Assembly: GCF_021582895.2 (NCBI RefSeq)
Contig: NZ_CP091139.2
Span: 868,001 to 932,000, forward strand
Length of the DNA stretch: 64,000 bases
Reading direction: 5' to 3'
Origin: Microbacterium elymi
Lineage (GTDB): Bacteria > Actinomycetota > Actinomycetes > Actinomycetales > Microbacteriaceae
The notes beneath the pieces were generated by a model that was not told where the DNA came from, did no database searches, and saw nothing but the letters and a program-made list of their open reading frames with translations. Made by a program: the position numbers and the translations under genes. Positions 44,101-56,100 of the stretch are shown here, in pieces; the first letter of the stretch is position 1, and every line of letters begins with the position of its first letter.

Positions 44101-47100
44101 CGTCGCGCTCACGTCGGCGTCCGAGGTGACGTGCGCGTACGCGGCGGAGGCGCTGACCGACAGAGTGCCCATGCCCACGGCCAGCGTGTCGGCCTTGGCC
44201 GTGGTGCTGCCGGTGGCGGTCACGGTGAGGCTCGCGCCGCTGACCGACCCGGCAATGCGGGCGGTGACGGGTGCGCCCACCGTGCCTGCCGCAGAGAAGA
44301 CGCCGACGTGGATCGCACCTCCGCCGCCGCCCTTCGCGAGCGACGTGGCCGCGTTCTGCGCGCCGGCGGTGACGGCGACGGCGCCGGTGACCGTGACGTG
44401 CGCGGTCGCACCGATCGCGGCGGTGGTCCCGGCATCCTTCGTCACCGTCGCGGTCGCGGTCGCGCCGGCTCCGTCGGCCAGCCCGATCGAGACGACGACG
44501 GTGGTGGCGCGGGCGGCGTTGCCGCCGGTGGCCGACGCGGTCAGGGCGGCCGCCTGCACGGTGCCGTCGACGGTGGCCAGGACTGCGCCGGCGATCGTGG
44601 CGGTCGGCAGCATCGCGCTGATCGTGATGCCGCCGACGGCGCCGCCGTCGCTGGCGGCGGTCGCGGTGTTCGAGCCGGTCGCGGTGACGGTGACGGCGCC
44701 GGTGACGGTGATGTCGGCGGATGTCGCGAGCTGTGCGGTCACGTCCGCGGCCGTCGTGATGCTCGCGTCGGCCGACGAGCCGTTGCCGGTGAACAGCCCG
44801 GCCGAGATGGCGACCGCTTCGGCGTCAGCCGTGTTCCTGCCCGTCGCGCGCACCCGCAGCGACGCCGCGTGGGCGACGTCGCCGCCGGCGGACGCCGTCA
44901 CGGCGCCGGCGATGCGGGCGGTGGGCACGGTCACGCCGATGCTCAGCCCGATCGAGGCCGACCCGGCGTCCGATGTGGCGGTCGCCGTGTTCGTGCCGCC
45001 GGCCGTGATCTGCACGGCGCCGGTGACCGTGACGGTTCCGCCCGTGGTCACCGCCGACACGTCGGCGGTGTCGGTGATGGCGGCCAGCGCCGCGCTGGCC
45101 GCCGCCGAGGCCAGTGCGCTCAGCGCCACGGCGACGGTGCTGGCAGTCGCGGTGTTGGTGCCCGTCGCGGTCACGGCCAGCGACGCGGCGCCGGTGATCG
45201 CCCCGGCGAAGGTCGCGGTCACCGCGGCGGCGATCTGCGCGTCCGAGACGAACACGCCGGCGCCGATGCTGCCGGCGGCACCGCCGCGTGCGAGCGCCGT
45301 GGCCGTGTTGCCGTTGCCCTGGACCGCCGCGGTCACCGCGATCGCACCGGTGCTGGTCAGGGATGCCGCGGCCCCGACGCCGGCCGAGATGTACGCGCCG
45401 TCGGTGACGTGCGCCTGGGCGTACGCACCGCTGGCGCCCACACCCAGCGAGACCGAGGCGACCGTCGCCGTGGCCGAAGCGGAGTTCTCGGCGCGGGCGG
45501 TGACCGCGATCGACCGCGCGCCGGCGACGTCGCCGTCCAGCTGTGCACTGGTGTGACCTGACACAGTGGCGAACGGCAGCATGAGCGAGATCGCCGCAGC
45601 GACCCCTCCGCTGCCGCCGGGTGCGGTGGCGACCGCCGAGTTCCACGCCGTCGCGGTCACGGCGACGTCTCCGGCGGCGGTGATGCGGCCGGTGATCAGC
45701 AGCGCGGCCTCGGTGGAGCGGTCGTCGGTGGCCAGGGCGAGGGTCATGCCGATGCCGGCCATTCCGGCCACGGCGAGGTTGACGGTGTCGGCGTGGACGT
45801 TCTGGTGCATGCCGGTGGCACTGACGGTCACGTCGCCGCCGATGCGCACGGTGCCGTGCGCGCCGAGCTCGGCGCGGGTCGTGCCGCCGTAGGTGACGAC
45901 CGCGACCGCCCCGCTGAGGGCACCGGCCACGCCGCCCTGAGCCGAGACGGCCAGGTCGGTGGGAGTGAACACGTCGGTCGCGGTGACCGAGATGGCGCCG
46001 ATCGGGCCGGCCGCGCCGATGGCGACGTCGCCGACCGATGCCCGCGTGTCGCCCGAGACGAGCACCACGGCGACCGAGGCGCCGACGCCGACCACGCTGA
46101 GGCCGACCCCGACCGCGTAGCCGGCGACCGACCGGGCGGCGGCGGCGGTGACGTCGATCTTGCCTGCGGTGGGCACGGTGGCCTGGTCGTCGATGTGCGC
46201 TGCCTGCGCGCTGGTGTCGTGGATCACGATGACCTGGCCGGCGATCACGAAGCCGCCGACCACGCCGCTGGCGACGACTCCGAGCACGTCCTCGTCGAGC
46301 ACCGCGTGCACGCCGACGGTGCCGCCGGCGCTGACCGCCCCGCTGCCGGCGATGCGGGCCTCGGTGTTCTGGTCGAGCGAGAGCACGGCGACGCCGGCAC
46401 CGAGCGCGCCGAGCCCGACGGCGGCCACCCCGGCGACGGCCAGCACATCGAGCGTGTCGGTGGCGCGCACCTGTACGTCTGCGCCGGCGTGCACCGTGCC
46501 GAAGATCGTGGCCGACGTGCCGGTGGCGGGCGCGGCCTGCGTGAACGGCCGGGATGCCACGGTGTCGCCGGGAGCGGCCCCGGCGACCCCGGCCTGCCCG
46601 GCGGTGGACACGCCGGCCTGCTGCCTGGTACCCGGGCGCGACGGTCCAGTTCGCGGTGTCGGCATCGGGCGTGACGGTGGATGCCGCCAGGTCGGCGGTG
46701 GCCCGGTAGGTCTGGCCGCCGTACGTCACGAGGTCGCCGGTGTGGTACGCAGTCCCGGACTGCCACGCCACGGCGCTGCCGGCGAGGATCGACGTCCATC
46801 CGCCGCCCGCGCCCGACGCGACGTCGTCGCCGGCGCCGGTGGACCCGCCGGTGGGGTTCTGATCGCTCAGCGACCAGTAGGCCGTGTCTCCCGGGGTCGG
46901 CGTGTGGTTCTTGTTGCCGCTCACCCGCGATGCGTAGGTCTTCCCGCCGAGCGTGACGACATCGCCGACGTCGTAGGTGGCCGTGGCACTGTACGCGCCC
47001 TTCTTCGTGCCCTGGTCGTTCTGCTGGTAGGTGGTGGTGGGGGTCGCTCCGACCGTCCACACCGACACCGCACCGGCGACACCGACGATGCCGCCGCCGA

Positions 47101-50100
47101 TGCTGATCGCGAAGGTGCGGATGTTCTTCAGCGCCAGTGCCGAGAGGATCACGCCCTGCGTCGCCCAGATGATGCCTGCCGGTGCCCAGGTACGACTGGA
47201 CGTTGACGTTCGCGATTCCGATGTCGACGCCGCCGGCTGCGCCCACCACGCCGCCCGCGAGGCCGCCGGCGAAGGTCAGCGTGTTCATCGCGTCGGTGGC
47301 CGACACCGCCACGGACTGGTTCGGCCCGACCGTCGTGTCGATGCCGGATGCGGTGCCGTTGACGCGGGTGCTGCCGGCGATGAACGCCTTGACGGTGACC
47401 GTCAGCAGGGTGACCCCGACGCTCCCGCTGACGGCACCCGCACCGATCGAGACGCCGGCGACGATGCCGAACAGCTGCTCGGTCGAGGATGCCTGCACCG
47501 CCAGGCCGTGGAAGGCCGGCACGGTGCCGAACGATCCGTCACCGCTCGTGCCGTCGTCGACGCCGACAAGACCCGTCGACCCCTTCGCACGGACGGTCAC
47601 GATGTTCGAGCCGCCGAGGAAGGCCTCGGTGTCCTTCGTGACGACGGCCACCCCGACCCCGATGCCGATGCCGGCCCACAGGCCTCCGGCCACGTTGGCG
47701 GCGACCAGGGTCAGCAGGGTGTCGTCGTTCGCGCCCACCAGCACGTTGTTCCCGGCGGTCAGGGTCACGCCTGTTCTGCTGGAGGCGGTGGTGGTCACGG
47801 TGATCACCGTGACCCCGACCACGCCGGCCGCGGCGCCGTCGCCGCCGACGGCGACGGCGGCGGTGACGTCGACGAGCTCTTCCCGGCCGCGGGCCGTGAG
47901 GATGATGTCGCCCCCGGCGGTGATGGTCGCGCCGTCGTCGATCACCGCCGAGGTGACGATGTCGATGACGCCCACGGTGACGCCGGCGCCGGCGGCGACC
48001 GAGCCGGACAGGCTCGCCGCGGCGGCGACCGCCAGCTGGTGGTAGTTGTTGCCGGCCGCGACGGCGACCGAACCGCCGGTGGTGACGGTGGCCGTCTTGC
48101 CGATCGTGGCGGTCGTGGTGATGTGTGCGACCACGACCGCGCCGGAGATGTTCACGGCGACGCCGCCCGAGACGCCGGCGCTGACGCCGACCGAGGCGAT
48201 CATGTCGCTGTTGGTCGCGGTGACCGCGACGCCGCCGAACCCGGTGCGGGTGCCGGTGACCACGCGCTGCGGACCGGCGAGGGTGCCGTCCGAGGCGGGC
48301 AGCTGGCCGGCGGGGACGATGCTGTGCGAGCGGCCGGTCAGGCCGGTGACATCCAGTGCCAGGGGCTGCGGGCGACGTTGTCGCCGTTGCAGTCTTCGGC
48401 GGCGCCGGTGGCGTGGCACTTGGTGTCGGCGAGGGAAATGGTCTGGCCCATCGTGCCGGTCGGGCCGCTGACGACGATGACGTAGTAGGTGTGGCCGTCG
48501 ACGAGGCCGGCGATGGGAGTGTCGCCACCTGCGCTGTAGACGACCTGGTCGCCGGTGACGGCATCCAGCAGGTAGGGCAGGACGATCTGCCGACCGGTGA
48601 CGTCCACTGCCGGGGTGAAGACGGGCACGATCTTGCTGCCCTGGGTGATGGGGGTGCCTGCCTTGCTCGTCGCGACGAACCGCTGCGCCTGGCCCATCCG
48701 ACCGCTGGCGGGGATGGTGAGGTGAAGCGGGGGTCCGCGCGGGGCCTGCGAGAGCTGGATCTCGGTCGACGAGACCACGATCACGTAGTACGTGTATCCG
48801 GCGCGCAGTCCGCCGATCGAGCTCCACCGCCGGCGTCGTAGGCGACCTGCTGCCCGTTGGAGAAGCCGTGCTGGTAGCCGAGGTTGATCGTGTAGCCGTC
48901 GGGTTCGAGGCCGCGGCTGCCGGTCGGTCCCGGTGTGCCGGGAAGACGCGGGTTGAACGTGGGGTCGACCCCGATGACCTGCGTGGATCCGTCGTCGACG
49001 GTGGAGTGTGTGATCGATGCCGACTGCGCGAGCGCGGTGACGTCGGCCGCGGCGCCGATCGTGGCGGTGGTGTTCTTGGTGACGATCGGCACGGCGGCCC
49101 CGGCGCCGACGGCCACCGTGCCGCCCAGCGCGATGTTGCCGGCCACGGTGTCGAGGGTCATCGCCTCGTTCGCCGAGACGATGACGTTGCCGCCCGCCCG
49201 GATGATGGCGTCCGCCCCCAGGCTCGCGGCGGTGGTCACGGTGATGACCGGAACAGCGGCGTTCAGCGCGACCGCTGCCCTCGCCGCCGATGGCACCGCC
49301 CACCGAGATCGACAGGATGTCTTCGCTCGAGGTCGCTGCGACCACGATGTCGCCCGCGGCCTGCACATGCGCGGCGGCGCCGATCGTCGCGGTGGTGTTC
49401 TTCGTGATCGCCTTCACGTCGGCGCCCGCGCCGACCCCGGCGGTGCCGCCCGCGGCCAGCATGCCGGCCGCGCCGACGATCGTGCTGGTGTCGGCGGCGG
49501 TGACCTGCACGGTCTGGGTGGGGTGCGCGGAGGGATCGGTGCATGTCGTTCCGACGCAGTTGACGAGCGTCCGGTCGCCGATCGAGGCCGCCGTGGTGTC
49601 GGTGAGGACGAGCACGGTCGTCGATCCTGCCGCCCCCACTTCGCCGCCGACGGCGCCCGCCATCGCGATCGAGGTGAGGTCCTGGTGCTGCCGTGCGTCG
49701 ACGAGCAGGTCGGCGGCCGACGACACGTCGTCGTCCGAGGCGATCGACGCGGTCACCGGCATGGTGCGCACGAGGACGGCGGCGGCCAGTCCCACCCCGG
49801 CGGTGCCGCCGAAGGCGAGGCCGCCCGCATAGAGCTGGATCTTCTGCGCCGTGGTGCCGTCGAGGGCGTCGACGGCCCGGAACGCGATGTCGCCGAACGC
49901 CACGAGCGCGCCCTGCGCGTAGTGGCTGCCCGACGCCCAGGCGGCGATCGGCGCCCAGCGTGCGACATCCGCGTCCGGTGTCGTCGTCGAGCCGTCGACC
50001 GCGACCTTCGCCCGATAGAACCCGTCGTCGAAGAACACGACCTGACCCGCGGCATACGAGCCGCCCGCGGTCCACGCGTCGGCGCGCTGCCAGTCGGCGG

Positions 50101-53100
50101 TGGCGAGGCGGGGGCCGGCGTCGGATTCGCCGATGTCGGCGATCGCCCGGTACACCATGCCGTCGTAGGTGACGAGGTCGCCGGATGCGTAGGCGCCGCC
50201 GCGGGTCCACTCCTGGATCGAGGCCCAGTCGCTCGGGGCGTCGGTCGCGGCGGCGATGGCGATGGCCGCCTGGTAGATGGCGCCGCCATCGGTGACGAGG
50301 TCTCCGGCGGCGTACGCGGATGCCGCGGCCCACGCATCCGATGCCGCCAGCGCCTGCCACTCCTCGACGTCGACGTCGGGGGTCACGATCGTGCCGTCGT
50401 CCAGGACGGGGGCGCCGACGACGTCGGTCAGCGCCCGGTACGCCGTGCCGAGGTAGTCGACGACCGTGCCGGTGGCGTACTCGCCGTCGGCGTCCCAGGT
50501 GGCCACGCGCCGCCAGCTGCCGGGCAGATCGGTGGACGTGGTCAGCGTGCGGGTGGCGACGTACTGGCCGGCGTGACCGGACACGATCCGACCCGTGCGG
50601 TAGGCGGTTCCGGCGACCCAGGTGTCACTGGTGTGCCAGGCGGCGCTGCGGTCGGGTGCGACGGCGAGGGCGGGGTCGTCGGTGTTCTGGTGGGCCGCGA
50701 CGGTGAGGTCCCCGCCGGCCCGCACGGTGGTGCCGACGGTCGTTCCTCCGCCGATCGCGGCGCGCACCCCGGTTCCGCCGGCGACGTTCTGCAGGATCAC
50801 GATGATCGATCCGGCGATCCCGGCTTCACCGGCGGCGCCGGCCGAGGCGGCCACGGCCAGCACCGGGTCGGTGGCGGCGGCGGTGACGCTCACGTCTCCC
50901 CCGCGCTGACCCGGGACGACGAGCCGAACGACGCGGTCACGGTCGTGTCGACGACATCCACGATCACGGCGATGCCGATCCCGGCGTCGCCGGTCGACAG
51001 TCCCAGGGCGCCGGCGATCTCGACCTGCTCGGTGTCGTCGCGGGCGAGGACGGTCACCGTCTGCGCGGCAGTGCCGGCCCGGCGCTGGTTGATCAGGGCA
51101 CCGGCCCCGATGGTCGCGGTGGTGGTGCGGCTCCACACGTTGACGATGAACGAGCCGCCGAGCGACAGCTCACCGGTGCCGGCGCCGCCGGCCACCGCGA
51201 TCGTCGAGACGGCCGGCGAGGCGACCTGGCTGCCCGGTGCGGGGATCAGCGATACCCCGGGGATGCCTTCCAGTGCGCCGAGCAGGTTCGATCCCATCAG
51301 CCCCACGTCGACGCCGAGCAGGCCGAGCGCGGCGGTGCTCCGGATCGTCATCGCACCGGCGGCGTCGAGCCGGGTGGGAGTGGCGGTGGACGAGTCGACG
51401 GTGGCGGTGGTGCGCACCGGCTCGAGGATGTTGATGGCGATCGCCGCGCCCACCGCGGCGCCGCCCTGCGACAGGGCTCCGGCGATCGCGAGGTTCTGCA
51501 GGCCCATCGGGTTGGAGGCCGTGATCGACAGCGCGCCGGCCGAGTTCAGATCCGCTCCGGCCTCGACGTGGGCGGTCGTGGTGTAGCTGATGACGGTCAG
51601 ACCCACCGAGCCTGCGATCTGCGGGTTGCTCTTGCCGCCGGCCGCGGCCAGCCCCCAGACGATGACGCTGTTCAGCTCGGCCTCGCCGGTGCTCTCGTCG
51701 ATCGGGGTGCCGGCGGTGATGCGGATGCCGTCGGCCGCGATGCGCGCTCCGGCGCCGATGTCGGCGGTGTTGGCCACCGACAGGTAGGTGAAGCCGACCC
51801 CGGCGCCGATGTTGGTCTTCGCGTCCTTCGGGTTGAGCGCGATGCCCAGGGCGCGGGCGGCGATGCTGGTGAGCTGAAGTGCTTCGACCTCGACCGCGCC
51901 GTCGGCGATGACGGTGACTGCCGGGTCGATCATGGCGGTGTTGGTCGTCTGGACCCAGACGATGGCGATGGATGCCGCGACCCCGACACCGCCGCCGGAT
52001 TCGCCGCTCTGCGCGCTGCCTTCGTGCCGCCCTGCTTGGCGGCGCTGTCGGCGGACGGGGGCGAGTTGGCGCCCTTCCCGCCGGCGTTCGGATCCTTGGC
52101 CACGGTGTCGGTGGCGGTCTGGTCGGTGGTCTTGCCCCCGGACGGCAGGTCGAACCCGCCGATCGCGCTCGCATTGGCGGTGGCGGCGACCTCGATCTCG
52201 GACTCGGCGGTCACGGTCACCTCGGCGGCGGTGACACCGCGGCCGAGCCGGGCCAGCGTGCTCCATCCGATGATGATGGGCAGGGCGACCGCCGCACCGA
52301 CGGCGACCTTCTCGGCTTCGACGTTCGCGTTCGCCTCGGTCTCGGCGGCGTCGAGGGTGTGCGTGGCGCGGATCGTCACGGCACCGTCGACCGTGAGGAC
52401 GCCGGGCGCCGAGCCGAGCCCGGCCGTCGCGGTGTCGCCGGTGTCGACGACGAGGGCGACCGCCGGGCTGAATGCGCTTCCGCCCTTCGTCCCGGCCTCG
52501 GCGATCGTGGTGACCGACCGCTCCGAGTCGGCCGTGATGGCCAAGTCGCCGCCGGCGGCGACCGGCACGCCGTCGGCGATCTGCGCGATGGTGACGGTCG
52601 GGGTGAGCACCTGGATGGCGACGGAGGCCCCGACCCCCAGGCCGGCGCCCGTGGCGTCCTGCCCGGTGATGGCGGTCGAGATGTTGCACGGCAGCCCCAG
52701 CACCTGCGCGCACGTCTTGAACCCGGCCTTCGACGACGCCTCGGCGGTGTCGTGCTGGACGAACACCGCGGTCAGCGTCACGTCGCCCTCGTGGGCGTCG
52801 GCGGACGCCCCGGACGGGATGAGCGCTTCGGTGTCGGCGCTGACGATGTTGATCGCCAGCGCACCGGCGACGCCGACCTTCGCGGCGTTGCTGGCACCCG
52901 AGGTGGCGGTGGCCGACACGGTGTGCACGGTGTCGGATTCGCCGTCTTCGGAGTCGACGGGGGTCATGGTGGCGGTGACCGTGAGACCGTGCGCGTCGAT
53001 CGCCGATGCCCCGGTGGTGGCGACGTTGGTCATCGACACGTCGTTGACGGCGACGCCCGCACCGACGCCGACCGAGCCCTTCGTGGCCGTGCTGCCGTTC

Positions 53101-56100
53101 GCCTCGCCCACCGCGTCGGTGTTCGCGCTGCTGGCCACGGTCACCGTCCCGGTGTCGGACGCGATGCTGAGGTGGTCGCCGATGGTGGCCCGCGACCAGG
53201 TCGTGACGATGAGGATGGTGAACGCGCCGGCGATCGACAGGGATGCTCCGCCGTTGTCGCTGGTTCCGGCCGTCGGCGTCGAGGTCTTGGCGGCGCCCTT
53301 GCCGGTGTTCAATGTGGAGACGGCGTTGCCCTGGCCCAGCACCCGGTTGGCGGTCGCGTTGATGCCGCCGGCGGTCTGCCCCGAGCTTCCCGGAGCCGCA
53401 GCATCCGTCCCGCCCTCGTTGGTCGACGAGCCGGTCGCGCTGATGGTGACGGGACCGTGTGCGTGCAGGTCGCGCGACAGCGTCGCGTGCACATCATCGG
53501 CGACCACGGCAAGGGCAAGGGCGAGGGCGATGCCCACCTTGTCGGGGTCGACGTCGCCGCTGGACTCGGTCGTGGTCTCGGCGGTCTGCGACGCGGCCAC
53601 CACGACGTCGCCCGACAGCCCGAGCGCCGTGCCTGTGCCGATCACGGCCGAGGTCGTGAGGTTCACGATGGCGAGTGCCACGGCAGGAGACAGTGCGATG
53701 TCGCCGCCCGAGCCGCTGATGGCGAGGGTGTCGACGGTGTTGTCGTCTTCGGCGCGGATCTCGAGCGCGGCGCCGCCGGTGAGCACGGCGCCGTTCTGGA
53801 TGCCGGCGGTCGTGGTCACATTGTCGATGCTCAAGGCGAACGAGGCGCCGATACCCATCTTCGGGCCGTCGCCGCCGTCGGCGACGAGGTAGTGCGCGTC
53901 GCCGGTGGCCTTGCTCGGGATCAGCACGAGCGGGTCGAGTGCCATCGCCTGGGCGAAGGTGGCGGCCAGCTCGATGTAGCCGGGCTTGACGACGATGGCG
54001 TAGTACGTGCGGTTGTTCACCAGGGTCGGCGGCAGCAGGCGAGGGTTGTTCGTGACCACACCGATCGGGTCGCCGCCTCCGGTGCGGTAGACGACGGCGT
54101 CACCCGTCTGCAGGTTGCCGTCGGTGACCGCGTAGGCGAGTTGGATGACGGTGAGCCTGCCGTCGGGGCCGGGCAGGATCGCGGATGCCGGGTCGAAGGC
54201 GTTCAGGAAGGGAACGGCCGAGGTCGTCTCGTCGACGCCGGCCACGGCATCCATCGTCACGTCGCCCGTGCCCGCATCGACCTGCGCGGCGGTGGTGCCC
54301 GACGAGCGCATGCGCACTGGTGGTCACCGAGGCGATGTTGATGCCGACCGAGCCGGCGAGGCCCAGCTTGCCGCCGCCCGACGCGGCCGAGTACCCCTCG
54401 GCGTCTAAGCTGTGGCTCGTGTCGGTGTCGGCGCACGCGTCGGTGTCGTCGGCGACGCAGACCGGCGTCACGGTCGCCGACAGGGTGAGGCCGTCGGCGC
54501 GGATGATGGCGCCGGGCGCGACGTCGGCGGTGTTGATCACCTTCGCCAGGTTGAGCGCGATGCCGGCGCCGATGGCGGCGGTCGCGGCCTCGGTCGCGGT
54601 CTCTCCGTCGCCCACAGCGGTCGCGTCGGTGTTCGCCGACGAGTTGAGGGTCACCGGCCCCCCGGTGACGATCAAGGTCACCCCGCCGGGCAGGGTGACA
54701 TCGCTGGTGGTGGTGACGAGGTTGAACGAGATGGCCGCCGCGACGCTCAGCGACGCACCCCCGTCGGTGCCGGCGGTGGGGGTGGTCGCATCCTTGCCCT
54801 TGTCGGCCCCGTTGCTGCCGGCGAGCCCGTTGGCCATGCCCAGGAACTTGTCGGCCTGCGCGTTGACCGACCCGGCCGGCGAGGAGTTCTCGTCGGGGGC
54901 GCCGCCGGTGCCGGCCCAGGTGGTGGCCGACGTCGCCGACGAGCCGACGGCCGCGAAGGTGGCTGATCCGACCGCGGTGATGCCTGCGCGCGGTGGTGGC
55001 GGTGACCGTGTGGTCGGCGGTGTTGACGGCGACCGACACGCCGATCGCCCCGTTCGAGGTGGTGTCGCCGCTGGCTCCGGTGTTGATCGTCGCGGCCTGG
55101 GTGGCCTCGGCGTCGAACGCACCGGTGAGCACGAGCGCGCCGCCGGTGCCGACCCCGGCGTGCGTGGTGGCGTTCGAGATGCCGACCGAGACGACCGGGG
55201 TGAACGCGATGCCGCCCGACGAGCCCGCCTTCGACTTCACCGTCATGTCGACGGTCGATGCCGCGGCGAGCGTCAGGTCGTGCGCGCCGGTGAGGGTGGC
55301 CCCGTCGGCGATCGCGGCGGTGCCGGTGTCGTTGACGATGTTCACCGACACGCCCGCGCCGACGCCGACCGCATCCATGGGCTTCTGCACCAGGGTCAGC
55401 TGGTGGTCGGTGCCGCTGGCCGCCGACGGGTCGAGGGTCAGCACGATCGAGCCGTTCAGGAGAACGGCCGGGTAGAGGCTCGCCGAGATCAGCTTGCACC
55501 CTGGTGATGCCGGTGATCGGGTCGGGGGTGCAGGCGAAGCCGATGCCGCCGGGGCAGTACACGTAATACGTGCCGCCGCCGGTGAGGCCCCCGATGTCGC
55601 TGCCGCCGCCTGAGGTGTAGACGACCTTGTCGCCGGTGAGCACCGGCGAGCCGGCGAGGCCGCCGTTGGAGTGCAGGAACGGCATCGGCAGATCGATGGT
55701 CTTGTGGTCGGCCTCGATCGCGACGGTGGGGTCGAAGAACGGGCCGGACGGGCGGGCGCTGGTGGTCGACTCGGTGCCGTGGGTCGAGGCGACCGTGACG
55801 TCGGCGCCGTGCACGCTCAGACGGGCGCCGGCGCCGATGGCGGCCGAGTGGTCGACCGTGACGACGTTCACGGCGAATGAGCCCTGGAAGCTGACGGGCG
55901 ACGCGACCGGGTTCGTGACGGCGATGCCCGCACCGCCGCCCGAGGTGGCGCGGGTGTCGAAGGTCTGGGCGGATGCCGGGGCCACGCCGGTGACCGGATC
56001 GACGGGCTGGACCGCGTCGACCGTGACCGTGCCGGTCTGCAGATCGACGGTACCGCGGATGGCGGCCGTCGTGGTCAGCGTCGCGATGGCCACCGCGACG

